This document shows positions 10,201 to 22,951 of a DNA stretch of 64,000 nucleotides, in pieces; the first letter of the stretch is position 1; every line of letters begins with the position of its first letter. The notes beneath the pieces were generated by a model. The model had not been told where the DNA came from. It did not search any database and worked only from the letters and a program-made list of their open reading frames with translations. The DNA lies in assembly GCA_933207985.1 (NCBI GenBank), contig OW240920.1, positions 148,355,760 through 148,419,759 of the forward strand, given 5' to 3'. Origin of the DNA: Pelobates cultripes (lineage: Eukaryota > Chordata > Amphibia > Anura > Pelobatidae). A program made the position numbers and the translations under genes.

Positions 10201-12413
10201 AGTGTCAGTCAGTCAGTATCCTCAGTGTCATCAGTCAGTATCCAGTTTCAAGACCCCAGTGTTTAGTCATCAGCATCTCAGTATCAGTCTGTATCTGTTA
10301 GTCAGTCAGTCGCATCCCAGTGTTAGTCAGTCAACCCAGTGTCAGTCAGTATCTCAGTGTTAGTCAGTCAGTCAGTATCTCTGTGTCAGTCAGTATCTCA
10401 GTGTTAGTCAGTCAGTATCTCAGTGTTAGTCAGTCAGTAACTCAGTGTCAGTCAGTATCTCAGTGTTAGTCAGTATCTCAGTGTCAGTCAGTCAGTATCT
10501 CAGTGTCAGTCAGTCAGTACCTCAGTGTTAGTCAGTATCTCAGTGTCAGTCAATATCTCAGTGTTAGTCAGTCAGTATCTCAGTGTCAGTCAGTATCTCA
10601 GTATTAGTCAGTCAGTATCTCAGTGTTAGTCAGTCAGTAACTCAGTGTCAGTCAGTATCTCAGTGTTAGTCAGTCAGTAAGTATCTCAGTGTCAGTCAGT
10701 AAGTATCTCAGTGTCAGTCAGTAAGTATCTCAGTGTCAGTCAGTAAGTATCTCAGTGTCAGTCAGTATCTCAGTGTCAGTCAGTCAGTATCTCAGTGTTA
10801 GTCAGTCAGTCAGTATCTCAGTGTCAGTCAGTCAGTCAGTCAGTCAGTATCTCAGTGTCAGTCAGTCAGTACCTCAGTGTTAGTCAGTACCTCAGTGTTA
10901 GTCAGTATCTCAGTGTCAGTCAATATCTGTGTTAGTCAGTCAGTATCTCAGTGTCAGTCAGTCAGTATCTCAGTGTTAGTCAGTCAGTAAGTATCTCAGT
11001 GTCAGTATCTCAGTGTTAGTCAGTCAGTCAGTATCTCAGTGTCAGTCAGTCAGTCAATATCTGTGTTAGTCAGTCAGTATCTCAGTGTTAGTCAGTCAGT
11101 CAGTATCTCAGTGTTAGTCAGTCAGTCAGTATCTCAGTGTCAGTCAGTCAGTACCTCAGTGTTAGTCAGTACCTCAGTGTTAGTCAGTATCTCAGTGTCA
11201 GTCAATATCTCAGTGTTAGTCAGTCAGCAACTCAGTGTAAGTCAGTCAGTATCAGTCAGTATCTCAGTGTCAGTCAGTCTCTCAGTGTCAGTCAGTCAGT
11301 ATCTCAGTGTGTCAGTCAGTCAGTATCTCAGTGTCAGTCAGTCAATATCAGTCAGTATCTCAGAATCAGTCAGTCAGTCAGTAACTCAGTGTCAGTCAAT
11401 CTCTCGGTGTCAGTCAGTATCTCAGTGTCATTCAGTCAGTCAGTATCTCAGTGTCAGTCAGTATCTCAGTGTCAGTCAGTATCTCAGTGTCAGTCAGTCA
11501 GTATCAGTCAGTATCTCAGTATCAGTCAGAATCTCAGTGTTAGTCAGTCAGTATCTCAGTGTCAGTCAGTCAGTATCTCAGTGTTAGTCAGTCAGTCAGT
11601 ATCTCAGTGTCAGTCAGTATCTCAGTGTAAGTCAGTCAGTATCTCAGTGTCAGTCAGTCAGTATCTCAGTGTCAGTCAGTCAGTAACTCAGTGTCAGTCA
11701 GTCAGTAACTCAGTGTTAGTCAGTCAGTATCTCAGTGTTAGTCAGTCAGTATCTCAGTGTCAGTCAGTATCTCAGTATTAGTCAGTCAGTATCTCAGTGT
11801 TAGTCAGTCAGTAACTCAGTGTCAGTCAGTATCTCAGTGTTAGTCAGTCAGTCAGTATCTCAGTGTCAGTCAGTATCTCAGTGTCAGTCAGTAAGTATCT
11901 CAGTGTCAGTCAGTAAGTATCTCAGTGTCAGTCAGTAAGTATCTCAGTGTCAGTCAGTATCGCAGTGTCAGTCAGTCAGTATCTCAGTGTTAGTCAGTCA
12001 GTCAGTATCTCAGTGTCAGTCAGTCAGTCAGTCAGTATCTCAGTGTCAGTCAGTCAGTACCTCAGTGTTAGTCAGTACCTCAGTGTTAGTCAGTATCTCA
12101 GTGTCAGTCAATATCTGTGTTAGTCAGTCAGTATCTCAGTGTCAGTCAGTCAGTATCTCAGTGTTAGTCAGTCAGTAAGTATCTCAGTGTCAGTCAGTAT
12201 CTCAGTGTCAGTCAGTCAGTATCTCAGTGTTAGTCAGTCAGTCAGTATCTCAGTGTCAGTCAGTCAGTACCTCAGTGTTAGTCAGTCAGTACCTCAGTGT
12301 TAGTCAGTACCTCAGTGTTAGTCAGTATCTCAGTGTCAGTCAATATCTGTGTTAGTCAGTCAGTATCTCAGTGTCAGCCGTCAGTATCTCAGTGTTAGTC
12401 AGTCAGTATCTCA
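7228..12413. repeat. CAGT-type minisatellite, part 2, with higher-order structure
   Basis: About 5.2 kb of the same unit as 6068-6281, running into the gap. Variants mark a larger repeat: a block containing CAACTCAGTGTAA, then AGTCAGAGTC or a close variant, then CAGAATCAG, recurs at 7549, 8057, 8561, 9109 and 11228. The spacings are 508, 504, 548 and 2119 bp, so the larger unit is about 0.5 kb. A patch at 10165-10345 is much more irregular (CCAGTGTCAG, ACCCCAG), either decay or consensus error. Long open frames across it are artefacts of a unit with few stops. Confidence 0.95.
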
Positions 12414-13309
12414 NNNNNNNNNNNNNNNNNNNNNNNNNNNNNNNNNNNNNNNNNNNNNNNNNNNNNNNNNNNNNNNNNNNNNNNNNNNNNNNNNNNNNNN
12501 NNNNNNNNNNNNNNNNNNNNNNNNNNNNNNNNNNNNNNNNNNNNNNNNNNNNNNNNNNNNNNNNNNNNNNNNNNNNNNNNNNNNNNNNNNNNNNNNNNNN
12601 NNNNNNNNNNNNNNNNNNNNNNNNNNNNNNNNNNNNNNNNNNNNNNNNNNNNNNNNNNNNNNNNNNNNNNNNNNNNNNNNNNNNNNNNNNNNNNNNNNNN
12701 NNNNNNNNNNNNNNNNNNNNNNNNNNNNNNNNNNNNNNNNNNNNNNNNNNNNNNNNNNNNNNNNNNNNNNNNNNNNNNNNNNNNNNNNNNNNNNNNNNNN
12801 NNNNNNNNNNNNNNNNNNNNNNNNNNNNNNNNNNNNNNNNNNNNNNNNNNNNNNNNNNNNNNNNNNNNNNNNNNNNNNNNNNNNNNNNNNNNNNNNNNNN
12901 NNNNNNNNNNNNNNNNNNNNNNNNNNNNNNNNNNNNNNNNNNNNNNNNNNNNNNNNNNNNNNNNNNNNNNNNNNNNNNNNNNNNNNNNNNNNNNNNNNNN
13001 NNNNNNNNNNNNNNNNNNNNNNNNNNNNNNNNNNNNNNNNNNNNNNNNNNNNNNNNNNNNNNNNNNNNNNNNNNNNNNNNNNNNNNNNNNNNNNNNNNNN
13101 NNNNNNNNNNNNNNNNNNNNNNNNNNNNNNNNNNNNNNNNNNNNNNNNNNNNNNNNNNNNNNNNNNNNNNNNNNNNNNNNNNNNNNNNNNNNNNNNNNNN
13201 NNNNNNNNNNNNNNNNNNNNNNNNNNNNNNNNNNNNNNNNNNNNNNNNNNNNNNNNNNNNNNNNNNNNNNNNNNNNNNNNNNNNNNNNNNNNNNNNNNNN
13301 NNNNNNNNN
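12414..13309. other. Assembly gap (896 N)
   Basis: Unknown bases. The left edge is in the CAGT array and the right edge is not, so the array end and possibly another insertion are hidden. The first known bases after it include TGTAGCGG (13314), the start motif of the local LTR family, but no matching end follows. Confidence 1.
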
Positions 13310-16080
13310 TCTCTGTAGCGGCAGCCTGTGCCATTATCGGGCGCCACCTGGCGACCAGCCCCGGCACTGCGCCCAAATTCTATGGAAAAGAAAAAAAAAA
13401 GGAAATTTAGCTGCTTTTTGCTCATTTCTAAAATCTCAAACTTTCATTTCCCCAAATCACAACATTTCTGGTTTTTACATTTTGTAGAAATGGAGATTTT
13501 TCATCTGGTCCCCACTTTGCCCTTCACCATCCTCAGCCCAACACTCACAAATCCCAATCTTTTTATCATTTTCTGACATGGCTGACAAAATTCTAATTTT
13601 TTTTCAATTTTTTTAAATTTTTTTTTTAAATTAATTTTTCATTAATTTTTTTAAATTGAATTTCTAGAGGTGCAGCTGTTTTGGGGAATTGGTTTAAATG
13701 TGCAAATCTGATGCAGTTAAAACACAGGAGAGGAAAAATCTGAAATTTCAGTGATTTCAGTAAAGATGAAGTGAATGGCTCTGTATCTGCTTGGAATGGG
13801 ATTTCTGCTCTGAAAGCAAAATTTCCCAAGGACACACCCAAATTTACATTTCTCGTCTCCAGTCCAACTCCAACTTCAAGTTTATTTTTATTTTTTTTTA
13901 TTTTATTTTTTTTATTTTTTTTGAAATTAATATTATAAAGAAAAATACAGATTCGGTGGAATTTACTGCAGATCCTTCAAAACAGCCAAAGGATTAATGT
14001 AGCCGGGTTCTTGTTATTTCTGCATTCTGTTTTCAATGTTGATAAGATGTTTGTGTGAATTCTCAACATTTTTGCTACATTTGAAAATTGCTGAATTTAA
14101 TGTGCAGACTGCTGTTTGGAGCAGCAATCAGTAAATTCAATTTTGTGTAATTGTGAAATCCTGTGTTAAGAGTTACGTGCATTAATTTAAAAAAATATAT
14201 ATGATGTTTTGCTAATGGTCTATTACTGCATCGAGAAGGCATGTGACACATTTCATTCAAACAGTGTCTGCCATATTGAATTAAATTTTAATTAATTGAT
14301 TTGCTCATACTGGCCGTAGAGGATGAAACCTATAGTGGAAATTAAGCGCCCCCCCCCCCCATCTTGGCAAGCATTATGTTCTTATTCTTTGAATTTATAG
14401 CTTTTCATTGTGATCAAACAACAAGATTACGTGATATATTTGGATGAATTTGTAGATTGTAGAATTTAATTAATTTATTTAAAATTAAATTATTTTTTTT
14501 TACATTTTTTTTTTTTTAATGTCAAACAGGATTTAGAGCAGTGGGCAATTTTAATCAATTCCGTCTAGTGAAACTCTTTAAATCTTTATTTATTTATTTT
14601 GGTGTGTGTGTTTTTTTTTGTACAATTACATTTTCTGTAGGAAATGTATTTGAAACTAGATGTTAAATGAAGGCCTTTGTGCTATTCTAGTTGATTATAT
14701 GTTGTTTCTAAATCTTAGATTTTGATAAAATGGTTTTGAAAATTAATCATCTGTTTAATTATTTTGGACATTTCAGAACCACTAATCCTGGAGACAAAAA
14801 TATTTGCAGTCTCTTAACCTTTCATTTTCCATACTCGGTCGGTGTTGTTTAATATCTGTATGCTTTTATTTTTACAACTATTCTAAATTTCTTCCATAAC
14901 TGCATTACAAAATGTTGTAATTATCATACTTGCCTTTTTTTTTTTTTTTAGTTTACATTTTATTTTTGTAAATAAAAAAAACATTTTTGGGGGGAGGAGG
15001 GGGGGAATCTAACTATACATATTTCATTAAAATGTTTCTTGTGCATTTTTATATTATCTTCAGATCCACCTAACCGTATAGACATTTGAGGCCTGTATAG
15101 GCCCCAGAGTATTAAAGATGTTCTCCAAGCCGTTCATACAGTACAAATGTCATGGAAATATTTTTCTTGACGTTTAGAAAAGTACATATACATGTGTTTT
15201 ACATTTGTTTTGTTTTTTTAATTTTTGTTATTGATCATATTCAAATGGAAACAGGATTATGGAGGGAGGATGTTGAGATGGGGAAAGATAATTTTGTTAA
15301 AATTTATGTTTTGAGAATTTAAAATTTTTGAGAAATAAAAATGCATCGTAAATGACCAAATAAACATTTTGTTAGTGTTAGCGTAGTGCTATGTTATTTA
15401 GTGTATCTACAGCTGCACAATTTGTTGAAATGCTATTAATTAACAAATTTGATTAATACATCTTTTATTATTAATGTCACAAATGTAGATTTGTGTAAAG
15501 TGAAAGATGTGAGAAACATATCCATACACCTAATGAGTGCCTATAAATACTGATTATAGGTTATTATAAAATATTGAAAGCCTTGCCACTCAGTAATTAT
15601 CTACTTTTTTTTTTTTTAACTAAAGCTCTGCTACAGTTCAGCAAATAACCTACTTTTCCTTAAATTTTTAATTCTAAAAACAATATAATTACATTTTCTT
15701 CATAAAAATGTTAGTGTAAGTGACTTTCAGCAGTTCTTATTTATATAATATAAATAAACAGTTATTTTGTAAATATTGCTGACTTTATAAAAGGGCATGA
15801 TTGTGCTATTATTTAAGACACTGGTAGATAAACATGTCTGTGACTAGATTCTGATTTGTCATATTGTAATATTCGGTATTAATTTCAGTGCTGATTAATT
15901 GAATTTTGAGAAGAAGTGTGAGGAAGTCAACCCATTTAGATTCTTTGTGCATTATGGTGGTGAGAGACGGGTCGTCGAGGCAGTTGCTGGTAATTAAAAC
16001 AAAGTCAACGTGTGTATACGTTTTCACTCTCGTTTCTAAGATTTTCTGCAAAATATTTTTACAACCCTGTTCTAACCAAG
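13310..16080. other. AT-rich unique DNA, no gene seen
   Basis: After about 70 bp of CpG-rich sequence (13314-13380) the region is AT-rich with many T and A runs (13590-13660, 13880-13930, 14490-14520, 14935-14955) and a C10 run at 14349-14358. No open frame has coding character and no element ends were found. Likely intronic or intergenic. Confidence 0.6.
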
Positions 16081-16720
16081 TTCCAAGAGTAAGACATCAA
16101 CAGTTTAATAAAAAGAATCACAATCATCAATATTTCTATCAACAAGACAGTTTAATGAAAAGAACCCAAAAGTAAGTATTTCTGTTAACATGAACCACAA
16201 TTCTAAACAATGTAATCAATAACTCTATCATTTAAACTGGAACCCCCAATATCCAACTGTTCGCTCAACTAGAACCAGAAACATCAACACTTCACTCAGT
16301 TAGAACGTCAAACACCAACATACCTACGTTTTAATGGACAAAACCCCCAAAGTCCAGCATTTTCATTGGCATGAACCCCAGATGCCTACAATTTAATCAA
16401 GAACTCCACAATTTAAACTTTCAAGGAACAATAACCTGTAATGGCAGCCTTTTATTTAAAAACTCCCAACTATTGTTGATCACCAAGACCTCCAGCAACA
16501 GTATTTCTATCAGTGATAAGCATAGCAGCAACATTTCAAATAACAACCAAAATGTCAATATTTCTGTCCGCAAAGACCTCAATTAACAAATTTATCAACA
16601 AGAATCTGAAACCACAACATGACACTCAGCGAGACCCCCCCAAACAGAACCAACACATCACCGAAATCCCAAATGCGAGCACTAACAAAAACGCCGCCAT
16701 TAAAATCTTAACATTAATTT
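16081..16720. repeat. Decayed tandem repeat, period about 40 bp
   Basis: Repeated AC-rich phrases of the form CAATATTTCTATCAACAAGA, then a GTTTAATGAAAAGAACCCC-like stretch, recur with heavy divergence and indels. Unlike the other arrays the units are no longer homogenised. Open frames here (for example 16513-16797) follow the repeat and are not accepted as genes. Confidence 0.45.
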
Positions 16721-17340
16721 ATCAGTTTCTAACACTCACCCCTTTTACAAGGTACACATGCCACATGGAGATGAATGATGAGGCTTGTTATGGCTAAATC
16801 ACAAATACCTTTTATTTTTTTACAGACTGAAGTGTTATTACTTGTGCAAAAATCAAAGTTGTCTTTTGGTTAGAAATTCATCTCCCTATCTAAAGGATTT
16901 TTTTTCTCAAATGAGCAAATATGCCATTTGTTAAAGAAATCAAAAAAAAAAAAATTCTGGGAAGAAAATAAATTATATAGTTTTTTTAGTGATGTTTTAA
17001 TTTATTACTTTCACATTTATAATAATTCTATCCACTTTCTATATCATGGGTTGTCTACATTTTTATTGGGTACCCACATTGTGTGCATGGCATTAGCTTA
17101 TCTACCCATTTTTTCTGACTTTATCTTGTTTGAGTATTTCATAAAGCCTAAATCTTATAAAATGCTCATACTGACTGTGTTGGAATATAATAAAATTCCT
17201 ATTTTGTCTTATGGGCAAGTCTGAGTTTGGCAGAACTTGACAAAGTGTGGACTTTACTGCATAGAATTTTGTGATTTCCCACAAAATTCACAAGTGACGG
17301 CTGTGGGTTGCTGGTATTTCCTCACACGTCGCGGGTGTTT
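16721..17340. other. AT-rich unique DNA, nothing identified
   Basis: No repeat structure, element end or coding pattern recognised; A/T runs near 16895-16960. Confidence 0.5.
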
Positions 17341-17408
17341 TCTGGTGGATCTTCCGTAGTCCTTTGTGTTGTACATGCGCAGGAATACAGCAGTAACACA
17401 AGCTCTTA

Positions 17409-17451
17409 ATGGATCAAGTGGAGGAGCTGGTGAAGCATGGTGGCGCTATTG
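17409..17451 (+). CDS. Possible short first coding exon (tentative)
   Basis: An ATG is followed by 14 codons reading MDQVEELVKHGGAI and then a strong donor-like G|GTAAGT (GT at 17452). Base composition is GC-richer than the AT-rich surroundings, as in an exon. The exon would end in phase 1. It cannot splice directly onto 59412 in the frame preferred there (phase 0), so another exon would be needed. No protein family is recognised. It may equally be a chance match; treat as a pointer only. Confidence 0.22.
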
Positions 17452-18894
17452 GTAAGTACATCTCCCCCATCTTTACTTTGGAAAGAGGATACCAACTGCG
17501 GGAGACTTAGCAGATTATGTAAAAATCCATAAAGGTGCCCGAGCCACAACAATATTATTATATAAACTGCAAAACATGTATGTGTGTGTATAAAATATGA
17601 TTTTTCTTTGTGTTAAACCTTTGCTATAGAAAATCACTTTTTAAATGTATTTCTCTACAAAAAACAACATTTTCATCATTATTTTACAGAAATGTGTCAA
17701 TGTGTTATAATTATAAGCAGTATGTGCCTGACCTCTCACATGCTCACTGATTAAACTTTTATTATAGATGCTGAGTATATGCAGTGAGATGTGCAGAATC
17801 CAATATCATTCTAACCTCCACCCCTCTCTAGCTCCAAACAGGCAGACACTCAGGGTTTGAGTTCTAACAGGTTATACATTTATATAAATAAATGAATCGG
17901 AGCAGTGCTGCTGTAGCAGTGCGTGGTTTTGTGAGGGTTATTGTGATCTTATAAGTTAGTGCGATTTTAGATTCTGTGCCTGTGGCGTTTCTTTTAGGGT
18001 GTCTGAATGGATTGAAAAGTGACCCAAAACACAGACTTCTATACTTGTAGTTCCGTTACAGATGGACTAAGGCAACATATGGTTCTACTGCAATAAAATG
18101 GTCATAATTATATTATTTTTTTATCCCCAACTTTTTTCATATGGTCTTTCTGTTAAATAAAAATACAATTATTATTACGAAGTGTCATCTCATTTAATTT
18201 TCCACAGTAGTTTGTAAGTTTTTCTGGGTTTGTTTTTTGTATTTTTGTGGGGAAATAAATGTTTTTAATTAAAATCATATATATGCCTGCCCAGGCACAG
18301 CCTGACATATTATGCCAATAGTGGCATAGTATTATATGATCCCATGAGCATGGCCTTTGGTGGTACCAGGTAAAAGAGACCAGAGGAAGAGGCAATATGA
18401 GTTTAGAGACTTTGGCGCTAAGTGCTAGTTGGGATGTTAAATAAACAAAGAATGCTATAAAGTAAAACAAAAAAAAGTTTAAAGGGTTCTGGATTCTGGG
18501 ACTAGCCCAAATAAATACAAAGGACTTTGCTAATAGACAGGCCTTTAAAATGTAGCAGTCACTGCAAGCCTGGAGGGTTCATATTTATAGAGGTGGGATT
18601 TCGTTTTGCTAGGACTAGGTATTCTCTTGCTAAAGACTAGTGGCGAGTGAAAATTTTGAGCCCTGAAATATAGGAACGAGGAATGCACAAAATAGTTTTC
18701 TTTAATGTGTACTTTTCTATAATACTAATTAGAAATCTTTAATGCTTTCTAGAGTATAATTCATAATAACGCTGTTTGACTTGAGTCTAAATTCAGCAAG
18801 CTTTCAGACAAAAAAAGTCAGTCCATAAAGTACAATTCCTTGTAACTTCCATCAGACGTAGAGGGTTAATACACAGAGCAGGAATTTCATCAAA
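17452..18894. other. Unique AT-rich DNA, nothing identified
   Basis: No coding frame of credible length or composition, no inverted termini, no tandem repeat. Confidence 0.5.
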
Positions 18895-20128
18895 TGGACG
18901 AAATTGAGTGGAATGGATGATGGTAATGACAATATTGAGCAGCGTAGGTGATGAAGTTGACGATATTGAGCAGGGTAGATGATGGTGACGATATTGAGCA
19001 GCGTAAATTATGGGGACGATATTGAGCAGGGTAGATGATGAAGGTGACGATATTGAGCAGGGTAAAGGATGGGGGCGATATTGAGCAGGGTAAAGGATGA
19101 AGGTGACGATATTGAGCAGGGTAGATGATTAAGGTGACGATATTGACCAAGGTAAATGATGAAGGTGACGATATTGAGCAGGGTAGATGGTGAAGGTGAC
19201 GATATTGAGCAGGGTAGATGATTAACGTGACGATATTGACCAAGGTAAATGATGAAGGTGACGATATTGAGCAGGGTAAAGGATGGGGGCGATATTGAGC
19301 AGGGTAAAGGATGAAGGTGACGATATTGAGCAGGGTAGATGATTAAGGTGACGATATTGACCAAGGTAAATGATGAAGGTGACGATATTGAGCAGGGTAG
19401 ATGGTGAAGGTGACGATATTGAGCAGGGTAGATGCTGATGTTTTTGACCGGGGTAGATGATAATAGTGATGATGCTGAGCAGAGTAGATGATGATTATGA
19501 CGATGTTGAGCAGGCTAGATAACAAAGATGGTGACGGTGTTGAGAAGGGTAGATGATGAAGATGGTGATGATGTTGAACAGGGTAGAAGATGATGTTGAG
19601 CTAGGTTGATGATGAAGATGGTGACGATTTTGAGCTGGGTTGATGATGAAGCTTGTGACGGTGTTGAGAAGGTTAGATGATGAAGATGGAGACGGTGTTG
19701 AGAAGGGTAGATGATGTTGAGCCTGAAAGGTGACAGTGTTGAGCAGGGTAGATGAGTGACAATGTTCAGTAGGGTATGAAAATGTAAAGTATGGAAGATG
19801 ATGTTGAGCCTGGTTGATGACGATGTTGAGCAGGGTAGATGATGAAGATGGTGATGAGATTGAGCAGGGTAGATGATGGTTACGATGTTGAGCAAGGTAA
19901 ATGAGGATGGTGACTATGTTGAGCAGGGTAGCTGAGGATGAATATGTTGAGCAGTGTTATTGATGATAACAACAAAGTTGAGCATGGTAGATGATGATGA
20001 GGACTGTGTTGAGCAAGGATGATCATGACTACGTTGAGCAATGTAGTTAATGATGTTGAGCCCGGTAGATGCTAATGGTGATAAAGTTGAGCAAGGTTGA
20101 TGATGATGACGATGTAGAGCAAGGTATG
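18895..20128. repeat. 31-bp minisatellite (GATATTGAGCAGGGTAGATG...)
   Basis: About 40 units of roughly 31 bp, each with TTGAGCAGGGTAGATGATG and GGTGACGAT. The left third is regular and includes a larger repeat: the block with GGTAAAGGATGGGGGCGATA at 19061 recurs at 19275 (offset 214 bp, about seven units). The right two thirds are more diverged. Open frames on the minus strand (18890-20165) rich in YPAQYRHLHHLP are repeat translations. Confidence 0.93.
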
Positions 20129-21220
20129 AGGAAATAGCTAATGTCAAGTGCCTATTTCTATGCACAGAATTGCATTCATTGGCTGAGATCGGTCAGCAGA
20201 TGTATGGCCGGTGGGATGAAAATCCGCTTTTCACATCTTTGCAGAAGCTGTATGCACGTTACTGGCCATAGAGGCCACTTGTCACCACTGAGGACCCAGG
20301 TAAGGGCAAACCGTTCCAAATTAGTTTGCCCTGTTACCGGGAAATGAGGCCAGGGTACTCCTTCCATCATAACTACCACGGCGGCCGGCTGTAATTATTA
20401 TAATGCTTAAAGTAATCCTTCAAGATACAAGGGGCATAAGGAAAGGAAAACCAAATTTAAAAAAAACAACTATCTTTAAATTAATTCCTCCTTTTCCTGT
20501 TTAAAAACCACCCATAAGCCTACCTTTATTTGAGTCACTGTGCTGCATCCTTATCCGTCTACAAGTCAACAATCAGACGCTTCTCTTGGAGAAACATTGC
20601 AGATATCCAAAGCGTGCACAGGAAATGCTGCTCTCCGCCAATGCAATGCTTCTGTATGAGGCATACGCTACGTTCTAATGCCAGACTTTAAACTGGATGA
20701 TGAAGTGATTATCGTGCTTAGACTGCCCCTTTAGGTGTAAAGATGTACGGTGGTGATTTATACCAAAGAATCCATTTTTTTTTTTAAATCTCCAAATTGC
20801 ACCATTTTATGTATTTTTTTTTTATAATCACTGTTTCTGTCATTTGACTTTAGGTTTTAGATTAATTGCGTTAACGAGAAAAGGCTGCTGTTTCGCGCAA
20901 ATCCCACACACAGAAAGTTTCATTTTGGGGGGTAAAGATGGATTTTTGTGTGGATTTAACTTGTATGCCCAGTTTGTGTGCTGAGAGAATATTTCTAATA
21001 TTTATTGGCTGTTATAAATTCCACTCAAAATGATCTAACCCGAAGAATTTTAGGTGTTTTTTTGAATTTTTTTTTTTTTTTTACATTTCTGAAATTCAAA
21101 GCGGAGTATTGTTTTGCTGTATTTTAACATTTCTGAATCCCATTTGTAATTAATGTAGATGTTATTGGTTTACCCAAAACACTTTGAAAGAAGTAATTTC
21201 TACATTAACAATTCACATTC
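20129..21220. other. Unique DNA, nothing identified
   Basis: Moderately GC-rich up to 20400 (including CCGGTGGGATGAAAATCCGC near 20210), then AT-rich. No splice-bounded frame or element termini found. Confidence 0.45.
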
Positions 21221-22951
21221 TTAAATTTATTTTTATTTTTTTTAAATTTTTTTATAATTCTTTATTTTTGTTGTGCGTAAGCTTATAACAGTCGCTCTGA
21301 AGGTACCCCAAAGGTAATCCTCCGGCGGATTAAAACAGTCAAACATAGAGGTACATAATAAAACAAGCACATTTTTTTTTTTGTAAAGTTCTACACCATC
21401 TAGTTTTACATTACGTAGGTATTGTTAGGATATGACAGAACGTAGTTAGAAAGTTGGCGATCAAATTTAATAACTTGCTAATGTTTCTCAGGCTTGGACA
21501 TTTCTATAGTTAGTTACAGGTTAAACTGGCTTAAACATGTGTGGTTGTAGTTCGCTATATCAGATAATATAAAAAGTGTTTCAGTCGTTCTCACAAGCAT
21601 CGCAACGGATTATATCTCAGTAGGACAAACAGAGAGCGCGTTTACTCCACTCTGTTCTTTATAGGCACTATGTTTGGTTACACATATGTACATAGCAGTA
21701 TTTTAGGCATTCTCGCTAACATTACGTCTGATGATCTCTTAGTACAAGAAATAAAGATCCCCTTTACTCTGAGCTGTACGTAATGGACCCTGTGCTTTGT
21801 TATCTATAAAACGCTTACTTAGCTCCGACTATTAACTGCCCATCTAAACTACACAAAGCAGCAGGAGGAGAGAGTGTGCAAGAAAGAAAAGGCCGCCGAA
21901 AATATACAAGACTAAGTAGTGAAGCCGAGAAAAAAAAAAAAATAATAATAGTGAGAAAAGCAAAATAATGTTCCGAGGCACAAGTTACTGGCACATATGT
22001 AGCATAGTTCCAGGTGAGTGTTGAGGCTCTCTGCCGATGGCGTCTGTTAGCTTGCCTCATTGTGTACGGCTTCCGCAAGTTCGGTTCCCCCAGCGGCTCG
22101 GTGTGGCGTGTCTGTTGCCCTTGCCTCGGCGCGCCGCTCTGTTGCAGCCCTGGGTCGCCACGTGGGAGCTTGGTGTTCTGTGGAATTGTGTTTTGGCGTG
22201 TTGCTGGGGCCTTGGGGGTACCCATCTCTCACCTTACCCTGTTTGTGGAGGTGGGTGAGTGTGCCCGGGCCTGAGAGGTTCGCTTCTCGCCCTGTTGTGG
22301 GTCGATGCCTGTGTGGCCGGGCTGCCTCCCTGAAGGACCGCAGTGGGTCTCCATATCGGCGTCGGCGGGTCTCCGGACGAACCCACGAGGCTACCACCCG
22401 TGCTGCATGAGGGTAGGGCACTCCCCTGTCACACAGTATCCTGCAGAAAGCCGAGCAGAGCCGGTCTAAGGCTACTAGAGGATGAGGGTGCTCCTGGGTG
22501 ATTTTGGTTGCTTTCTTTAGTGGTCGGTGGGCGGCCATCTTGGGCACACTCTGCTGGCTCGTGCCTTCGCCGCTGTCAGCGTTGTCTCCCTTGCCTTCTG
22601 CGTTAGCCTGCTTGTCTTGTGGGGACCGGGATATCCCCCACCGGTCCAGGGGGGGGGGTAGGAGTTCAATCGTGTGTTCTGAGGTGTCTGGAGTCAAAGA
22701 GAGCGGCCGCCTCTCCCCGGCTCCAACTCCCGCAGGCCTCAATTTGCGTTGCGGTCTATGTGCCCCTACAGGATCCAAAAGGGTATCCCCCGATTCTTTG
22801 GGGCTCCCCCAGCGTGGGTAGAGCACTTTAGTACGTCTTTGGGCTACACAGCTGCTGATATCGCCTTATTTTCTGCTCGCCCGCCGGGAGCTCCTTCCCC
22901 ATGCGTCTGTTCAGCTTGGCGGTCAGACTCCGCCCCCCTTAAATTTATTTT
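21221..22951 (-). mobile_element. L1-like retroposon copy A, full 5' end, with target duplication
   Basis: On the minus strand the insert starts GGGGGGCGGAGTCTGACCGCC (22938) and ends with AATAAAGAATTATAAAAA plus an A-rich tail (about 21234-21265). It is bracketed by the 13-bp direct repeat TTAAATTTATTTT at 21221-21233 and 22939-22951. Poly-A tail plus a variable-length duplication indicate target-primed reverse transcription. Copies B (28210/32622) and C (42780-44436) share the GC-rich 5' head. At 1.7 kb it is too short for a full LINE; it is probably a non-autonomous, internally deleted L1 relative. Confidence 0.75.
22047..22546 (-). pseudogene. ORF1-like remnant in retroposon copy A
   Basis: A minus-strand frame contains KMAAHRPLKKATKITQ at about 22546, at the place where copies B and C have their start MAD... 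The remainder is Arg/Pro/Thr-rich and shows no L1 ORF1 coiled coil or RRM that can be recognised. The frame stays open to 22047 and upstream to 22826, probably because of high GC content. Assigned as an ORF1-like remnant only by position. Confidence 0.35.

Noticed and set aside
7228..12178. Serine/glutamine/valine-rich proteins across the CAGT array
   Set aside because: Translations of a tandem repeat in several frames, with unit-length changes that shift frame constantly.
13310..13390. TGTAGCGG just after the gap as the start of another LTR
   Set aside because: No matching CCGCTACA end, target duplication or internal LTR block follows; one 8-bp match is not enough.
12349..13425. Open frames of more than 300 codons across the gap
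   Set aside because: They consist almost entirely of N-derived unknown residues.
22014..22821. Plus-strand GC-rich frames in retroposon copy A
   Set aside because: Open because of high GC content; antisense to the element and without recognisable domains.
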